Of a stretch of 10,198 nucleotides of DNA, positions 6,400 through 10,198 are shown in pieces. The notes under the pieces are model-generated. The model searched no databases. It saw only the letters and a program-made list of their open reading frames with translations, and was not told where the DNA came from. Where the stretch lies: assembly GCA_022562835.1 (NCBI GenBank), contig JADFOM010000071.1:1-10198 (forward strand), written 5' to 3'. Position 1 is the stretch's first letter; each line of letters starts with the position of its first letter. This stretch comes from Acidobacteriota bacterium. Lineage in GTDB: Bacteria; Actinomycetota; Acidimicrobiia; Acidimicrobiales; SHLQ01. A program made the translations under genes and the position numbers.

Positions 6400-7056
6400 G
6401 TGCAGCTGCACTACGAGCACGCCGTTGGTTCCGTGCTGCTACCCCTCGCGCCCGAGGAAGTTCTCGTTCCGGGCGAAGTTGTGCTCTACCGGCAACGGGC
6501 ACATTGGGCCGCCATGACCGAGGCCATAGCCGAAACCGCCGGTGTGCTCCTGCTTCTCACGTTGGTGGTCACCGGCACGCCGCCTGCGCTCGGGCTAGTG
6601 GTTGCTTCAGCGATCATGATGTCGGTACTGCTCGTCACCCGTTGGTTCACCAAACGAGACTGGGGATGGTCGGACTACCTCATCATCGGAATCGTTGCGC
6701 TGATCGCAGTCGAGATCACCCCAGAGGTTGACACTGTGATCGTTGTGATCGCGATCGTGTTCGTCGGTCGCATGTTGCTGGCGATGGTCCGCTGGGCCTT
6801 CTACGAGGATCGATTCGTCACCGATCGCCGCATCATCGAGACGAGTGGGTTTTTCGGGTCCCGCATCTCATCGATCTCGCTCGCAAGGGTCACGGACCTC
6901 ACGCTCTACCGCAGCGTGCCGGGCGAGTTCTTCGACTACGGGGAGTTACGCGTGGAAACACCGGGGCAAGACCAGGCCCTTGATCGCATTCGCTACGTTC
7001 GTTACCCCCACAACTTCCATGAAGCGATAGCGCGACAAGCCACAAAGCCCATTTAG
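6400..7056 (+). CDS. multi-pass membrane protein with bacterial PH domain
   Basis: From GTG at 6400 this is 218 residues. After about 37 soluble N-terminal residues, hydrophobic stretches near 38-58, 62-81, 93-106 and 112-130 suggest three to four membrane helices. The C-terminal domain (about 132-212) has the bPH_2/YdbS pattern: FYEDRFVTDRRIIETSGFFG (134-153), then SISLARVTDLTL (158-169), the strand GELRVETPG, and a closing helix NFHEAIARQ. Such domains are common in actinobacterial membrane proteins, but their role is mostly unknown. The frame is open further upstream, to 6271, but that part overlaps the small gene in another frame and is Pro/Arg/Ser-rich without pattern, so I start at 6400. 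The stop overlaps the stop of the convergent nucleotidyltransferase gene. Confidence 0.82.
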   Translation: MQLHYEHAVGSVLLPLAPEEVLVPGEVVLYRQRAHWAAMTEAIAETAGVLLLLTLVVTGTPPALGLVVASAIMMSVLLVTRWFTKRDWGWSDYLIIGIVALIAVEITPEVDTVIVVIAIVFVGRMLLAMVRWAFYEDRFVTDRRIIETSGFFGSRISSISLARVTDLTLYRSVPGEFFDYGELRVETPGQDQALDRIRYVRYPHNFHEAIARQATKPI

Positions 7057-8057
7057 CCGGGATCGGGGAGTCGTACGCCACCGAGTTCTGCTCCGGGGGT
7101 GACCGAAACGTCACTGCCGATCACGCTGTAGTCGGCAACTACCGCTCCGTTCTGCACCAACGCGCCCGATCCAATAATCGAGTCGCGTACCACGGCGTTC
7201 TGCTCGATCACCGCGGAGGGCGAGACCACAGAGTTCTCGACCCGTGCGCCCGAGCGGATGATCGCTCCGTCCATGATCACCGATCGATACACGTAAGCCT
7301 CGTCATCTACGACGGCGCCTGGATGAACCGGCGGCAGCGAGTCACGAGTGCCGTCGACCATGTCGAGTTGCGCTTTGAGATAGGTCAGCGGCGTGCCGGT
7401 GTCGACCCAATAGGCGTCGCTACGCAGGGCGTACAATGAACGCCGTCGCGCCAAAGCGGGGAACGTCTCTCGTTCCACCGAGACGGGAATGTCGGCGGGA
7501 ATCCCTTCGAGCACAGACGGCTCGAACACGTAGCTACCGGCGTTGATCCAATTCGTGGGGGCTTCGTCCGCCGGCGGCTTTTCGATGAAGCCCAACACTC
7601 GATTCTCATCGTCGGTCGGCACGACGCCGTAACGAGACGGATCGTCGACCGGGGTCAACGCAATCGTCGCCTCGGCACCGGATTCTTGGTGCAGGTCCCA
7701 CAGCCCGGTCAGATCCAGGTCGGTGAGCACATCGCCGTTGATGGCCAGCAGTCGTTCACCCGCAAAGCCAGCCTCATGAGCAGCAAATCGGATCGCTCCT
7801 GCGGTGTCAAGAGGGTGATCCTCGACCGCGTAGTGCAGGCGCACACCTGCACAGAGGCCGTCGGTGTAGTGAGTGGTAAACGCCTCAGGTCGGTATCCGA
7901 GAGCCAGCACTGCGTCGGTCACGCCTGCCGAGCCCAACCAACCAACAACATGCTCGATCATCGGGCGATCGATCACGGGCAACATTTGTTTTGGCGTCGT
8001 AAGCGTTAGTGGCCGCAGCCGGGTGCCGAACCCACCGACCAATACGACGGCTTTCAC
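7053..8057 (-). CDS. sugar-1-phosphate nucleotidyltransferase, probably mannose-1-phosphate guanylyltransferase
   Basis: The family couples an NTP to a sugar-1-phosphate; the likely product here is GDP-mannose, the mannosyl donor for cell-surface glycans. The protein has 334 residues. The Rossmann-like catalytic domain has LVGGFGTRLRPLT (6-18), PKQMLP (22-27), NGDVL with metal-binding D109 (107-111), EKP (159-161), WINAGSYVF (170-178) and YWVDTGTP (216-223). A C-terminal left-handed beta-helix of hexapeptide repeats (about 245-326) follows. The two-domain layout and VSVERETFPAL resemble mycobacterial Rv3264c, but a glucose-1-phosphate enzyme is possible, so I give no symbol. GTG start at 8057 overlaps the preceding stop as GTGA. 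Confidence 0.9.
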   Translation of the reverse strand: MKAVVLVGGFGTRLRPLTLTTPKQMLPVIDRPMIEHVVGWLGSAGVTDAVLALGYRPEAFTTHYTDGLCAGVRLHYAVEDHPLDTAGAIRFAAHEAGFAGERLLAINGDVLTDLDLTGLWDLHQESGAEATIALTPVDDPSRYGVVPTDDENRVLGFIEKPPADEAPTNWINAGSYVFEPSVLEGIPADIPVSVERETFPALARRRSLYALRSDAYWVDTGTPLTYLKAQLDMVDGTRDSLPPVHPGAVVDDEAYVYRSVIMDGAIIRSGARVENSVVSPSAVIEQNAVVRDSIIGSGALVQNGAVVADYSVIGSDVSVTPGAELGGVRLPDPG

Positions 8058-8854
8058 TCGCCCTCCGGAACCTCGGTCGCGCCAGGGTCGGGCTCGCTTT
8101 CGGCATCGGCGCCGCCAGCGTCCGCTTCACTGCCATCAGCATCGGCACCACCATTGGAAGCACCACCATTGGAAGCACCACCATTGGAAGCACCACCATC
8201 GGTCGGATCGATCACGCTCGGCGACGCACGGTCGAGCTCGGCCATTGACGAGGGGAACTCGATTTCTGCACCGGGGGGCGCCAGCGCCACCACGAAGGCC
8301 TCGCGGTTCTTACGAAAGCGCACGTCGCCAAGGTCCTCGGTGAACACGTCGGGTTTGAGTTCGAGGTTGTCAGCATCCCAACGCACCACCTGGATGATCG
8401 CTTCCTCGCCATCACAATCCGTGCCCGCCTCGAGCGACTCACCGGTCTCGAGCGTGATCGCCTCCTCGTCGATGTCCATTCCCATCGCCTCGAGGAACAC
8501 ATGTAGCTGAGCGTTTTTTCCCGATGCCGACGAATTGAATGGGTGGATGTGCATCAGACCATCCTGATGGGAGTGGATCCCGTCCGGGTCGTCTTGTGAT
8601 TGCGGGTCAGACAGGAACGAGTCAGTGCTGCAGTCATAGACCCCGAAAGCCGAATGCCAGTGGTCTTGAGGGTCGACACGCGGTGCCGAAGTCGCCTCTC
8701 GGCTAATCCGGGAGTAGACGACAAGCGACAATCCCAACAAGATGATGACGAACACCGCGAGAGGAAATCCGAAGTCGCGTCGCTCGCTACTCGATGCAGT
8801 GCTACCTGCTCTCGCAGCGCGCGCGACCTTTTTGGATGAAGAGGCCTTACCCAT
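8054..8854 (-). CDS. membrane-anchored extracellular protein with His-rich motifs, function unknown
   Basis: This protein has 266 residues. A basic Ser/Lys/Arg-rich head (1-27) precedes one membrane helix (about 28-48), so the rest should lie outside the membrane. The outer domain has DHWH (64-67, H65 and H67), then HSHQDGLMHIHPF (94-106, with H94, H96, H102, H104), two cysteines (C75, C147) that could pair, and an alpha/beta-looking core to about residue 208. The His-x-His pairs suggest metal binding, but I know no defined function; similar proteins occur, to my recollection, in Acidimicrobiia. The tail (about 209-266) is low-complexity Gly/Ala/Asp/Glu with three GGASN-type repeats. It overlaps the nucleotidyltransferase gene by 4 bases and follows galE by 54 bases. 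There is no clear SD; TAGCCT lies 8 bases before the ATG. Confidence 0.8.
   Translation of the reverse strand: MGKASSSKKVARAARAGSTASSSERRDFGFPLAVFVIILLGLSLVVYSRISREATSAPRVDPQDHWHSAFGVYDCSTDSFLSDPQSQDDPDGIHSHQDGLMHIHPFNSSASGKNAQLHVFLEAMGMDIDEEAITLETGESLEAGTDCDGEEAIIQVVRWDADNLELKPDVFTEDLGDVRFRKNREAFVVALAPPGAEIEFPSSMAELDRASPSVIDPTDGGASNGGASNGGASNGGADADGSEADAGGADAESEPDPGATEVPEGE
8146..8199. repeat. 15-bp tandem repeat, 3.6 units
   Basis: CACCACCATTGGAAG occurs three times in a row without change (8146-8160, 8161-8175, 8176-8190), followed by the first nine bases of a fourth copy. It is in frame in the minus-strand gene and encodes repeats of the type N-G-G-A-S in the low-complexity tail. Perfect identity at the third codon positions suggests recent slippage rather than selection for the peptide. 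Confidence 0.95.
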
Positions 8855-8862
8855 GGCCGATG

Positions 8863-8868
8863 AGGCTA
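8863..8868 (-). promoter_or_regulatory. possible -10 element (leaderless) of the His-motif gene
   Basis: The minus strand reads TAGCCT, a TAnnnT match, 8 bases before the ATG at 8854. This is the same spacing as in front of the cNMP-domain gene. No -35 or SD is evident. Confidence 0.3.
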
Positions 8869-8908
8869 CTGGCTCCGTCGAGTGAACCGGCGGCAGACCC
8901 AGTCGTCT

Positions 8909-9940
8909 TCACAGGCTCTCGACGGTGTCAGGACCAGCGAACCCGTAGGGATGCAACGACTGCCAACGCCAATGATCGACACACATCTCCTCGAGGGTAC
9001 GGGTGGCAGAGAAATCCAATTCCGAACGCGCGCGTGTCACATCTGCGTACACGCACGCTGCGTCACCAGCTCGTCGTGGAGCGATCACGTAAGGAATGGC
9101 CTCTCCAACCGCAAGCGACGCAGCCGCCAACACATCGAGTACAGACGCACCTGCGCCGGTTCCGAGGTTGAAGGCCCGACAGCCTTCCCGCAGATGGTCG
9201 AGTGCCGCAAGATGACCCTCGGCTAGGTCCATGACGTGAATGTAGTCACGGATCCCCGTGCCGTCAGGGGTGTCGTAGTCGTCGCCGAAGACCATGAGCT
9301 GTTCGCGGCGACCCACCGCTACCTGCATTAGGTAGGGCATCAGATTGTTGGGAATACCCGCGGGATCTTCGCCGATCGCGCCCGACGGATGGGCGCCGAC
9401 CGGGTTGAAGTAGCGCAGCAACGCGATCCGCCAGCCCCCCGTCGATGCAACATCTTCAAGCATCCCTTCAATCCCAAGCTTCGTGGCACCATAAGGATTG
9501 ATGGCCCCGAGGGGCGCATCCTCGTCGATGGGGACGGTTTCAGTAACGCCGTACACGGTGGCCGAGGACGAAAACACTAGGTCGTGCACTCCCTGCGCCA
9601 TCATCTCCGAGAGTAGCGAAAGGGTAGCTCCGTAGTTGGTGACGTAGTAACGCAGTGGATGCTCGACCGACTCGCCCACGGCCTTCAACCCAGCGAAATG
9701 TATGACCGAATCGATATTCTCGTCGTCGAACACCGCCGTGAGAGCGCCTCGATCCGCGACGTCGAGCTGGCAGAAGGTCGGTCGTGTGCCGGTCAGCGAT
9801 GCAATCGCATCGAGCACCGCTATCGACGAATTCGACAGGTCGTCGACGATCACGGGACGATGTCCCGCCTCGATGAGCGCTACCACGGTATGACTGCCGA
9901 TGTAGCCAAGCCCACCGGTAACCAACACAGTTGACGACAT
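8909..9940 (-). CDS. galE: UDP-glucose 4-epimerase
   Basis: GalE interconverts UDP-glucose and UDP-galactose using tightly bound NAD, supplying galactose for surface glycans. It has 343 residues, the usual length. The N-terminal Rossmann fold has TGGLGYIGSH (8-17) and VDDLSNSS (32-39). HFAGLKAVGESV (81-92) is typical of GalE. Catalytic residues fall in SSSATVYG (124-131) and Y150-x3-K154 (NPYGATK). RYFNPVGAHPSG followed by GEDPAGIPNNLMPY is diagnostic for GalE against other SDR epimerases, as is the later DGTGIRDYIHVMDLAEGH. ATG at 9940 is preceded by a good SD. It lies 53 bases after a glycosyltransferase gene and upstream of two further cell-surface genes. Confidence 0.96.
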   Translation of the reverse strand: MSSTVLVTGGLGYIGSHTVVALIEAGHRPVIVDDLSNSSIAVLDAIASLTGTRPTFCQLDVADRGALTAVFDDENIDSVIHFAGLKAVGESVEHPLRYYVTNYGATLSLLSEMMAQGVHDLVFSSSATVYGVTETVPIDEDAPLGAINPYGATKLGIEGMLEDVASTGGWRIALLRYFNPVGAHPSGAIGEDPAGIPNNLMPYLMQVAVGRREQLMVFGDDYDTPDGTGIRDYIHVMDLAEGHLAALDHLREGCRAFNLGTGAGASVLDVLAAASLAVGEAIPYVIAPRRAGDAACVYADVTRARSELDFSATRTLEEMCVDHWRWQSLHPYGFAGPDTVESL

Positions 9941-9947
9941 GAAACTG

Positions 9948-9952
9948 CCTCC
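9948..9952 (-). promoter_or_regulatory. galE ribosome binding site
   Basis: The minus strand reads GGAGG, 7 bases before the galE ATG. It is the strongest SD in the window and fixes the start. Confidence 0.8.
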
Positions 9953-9993
9953 ATTCGCACTCGACCGTGACCATCCGGCCGATGGCCGACCTT

Positions 9994-10198
9994 TCAGGTA
10001 GTCGAAGCGCTATTGAGTCGATTGAACAGGTCGATGTATCGCTCTGCAACACCTGCTGGGGACAGCCAGGACTCTACGAACTTTCGCCCGTTGACACCGA
10101 ACCGTTCACGGGTGGTGTGGGCGTCAACAAGCGTGGCGATTGCAGCAATGAACGACTCGGTCTGGTCCGCATCCACCGAAATACCCACCTGATTGGCA
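9994..10198 (-). CDS. C-terminal fragment of a probable glycosyltransferase (group 1 / GT4-like)
   Basis: Only the last 67 codons are in the window; the gene enters from the right edge. The fragment starts NQVGISVDADQTESFIAAIATL, which fits the segment after the nucleotide-sugar-binding loop in GT4 enzymes (usually G-x-x-V-x-x-x-D-x-x-x-L-A-x-A-I). It then has RERFGVNGRKFVESWLSPAGVAERYIDLFNRL, the common closing helix pattern in which a G-x-x-G-R/A-x-x-V-x-x-x-F/W-S-W motif precedes a final Y-x-x-L/Y helix. This is a typical GT4 C-terminus, but the catalytic part is not visible and the sugar donor cannot be told. The stop is TGA at 9994-9996. galE follows after 53 bases, which fits a shared cell-surface glycan role. 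Confidence 0.72.
   Translation of the reverse strand, partial: ANQVGISVDADQTESFIAAIATLVDAHTTRERFGVNGRKFVESWLSPAGVAERYIDLFNRLNSASTT

Noticed and set aside
8146..8199. CRISPR array or regulatory iteron
   Set aside because: The units are 15 bases with no spacers and lie in frame within a coding sequence, encoding a regular peptide repeat.
9971..9985. Hairpin CCATC-CGGCC-GATGG as a terminator between the glycosyltransferase gene and galE
   Set aside because: The stem is only 5 bp and no T-run follows on the minus strand; galE is more likely co-transcribed.

Overview
The window looks like ordinary chromosome from a GC-rich actinobacterium, probably of the class Acidimicrobiia. The evidence for this is a LexA box of the CGAAC-N4-GTTCG type in front of recA, GTG starts with 4-base GTGA overlaps, a Rv3264c-like GDP-mannose pyrophosphorylase, and a membrane-anchored His-rich protein of a kind I associate with Acidimicrobiia. 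The class assignment is inference. I see no rRNA, tRNA, CRISPR array, transposase, prophage gene or other mobile element.

Region 1 (1-6215, all minus strand) reads from the recA promoter down to the left edge: recA, an APH/ACAD10-like phosphotransferase, a CrtC/AttH-like protein, a lone cyclic-nucleotide-binding-domain protein, miaB and miaA (3' end outside the window). miaB and miaA modify adenosine 37 of UNN-reading tRNAs and overlap by 4 bases. recA and miaB-miaA lie in the same neighbourhood in many actinobacteria, usually with recX next to recA. Here no recX is present, and a translationally coupled kinase/CrtC-like pair occupies its place. The recA promoter carries a perfect 14-bp LexA palindrome between its -35 and -10 elements.

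Region 2 (5983-7056) holds the recA upstream region and a divergent plus-strand pair: a 59-residue one-helix protein and, 4 bases on, a multi-pass membrane protein with a bacterial PH domain. The intergenic part also holds two adjacent hairpins, one with a purine-rich GGGAGGAGT loop.

Region 3 (7053-10198, minus strand) is a sugar-nucleotide / cell-surface group: the C-terminus of a probable glycosyltransferase, galE, a membrane-anchored His-motif protein with an in-frame 15-bp tandem repeat, and a mannose-1-phosphate guanylyltransferase-type nucleotidyltransferase. The last two overlap by 4 bases. The nucleotidyltransferase stop codon overlaps the stop of the convergent PH-domain gene, so no terminator fits between them.

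I found no clear new defence or mobile system. The parts most worth a second look are the His-motif envelope protein, the kinase/CrtC-like pair downstream of recA, the small-protein/PH-domain pair, and possible leaderless promoters in front of three genes.
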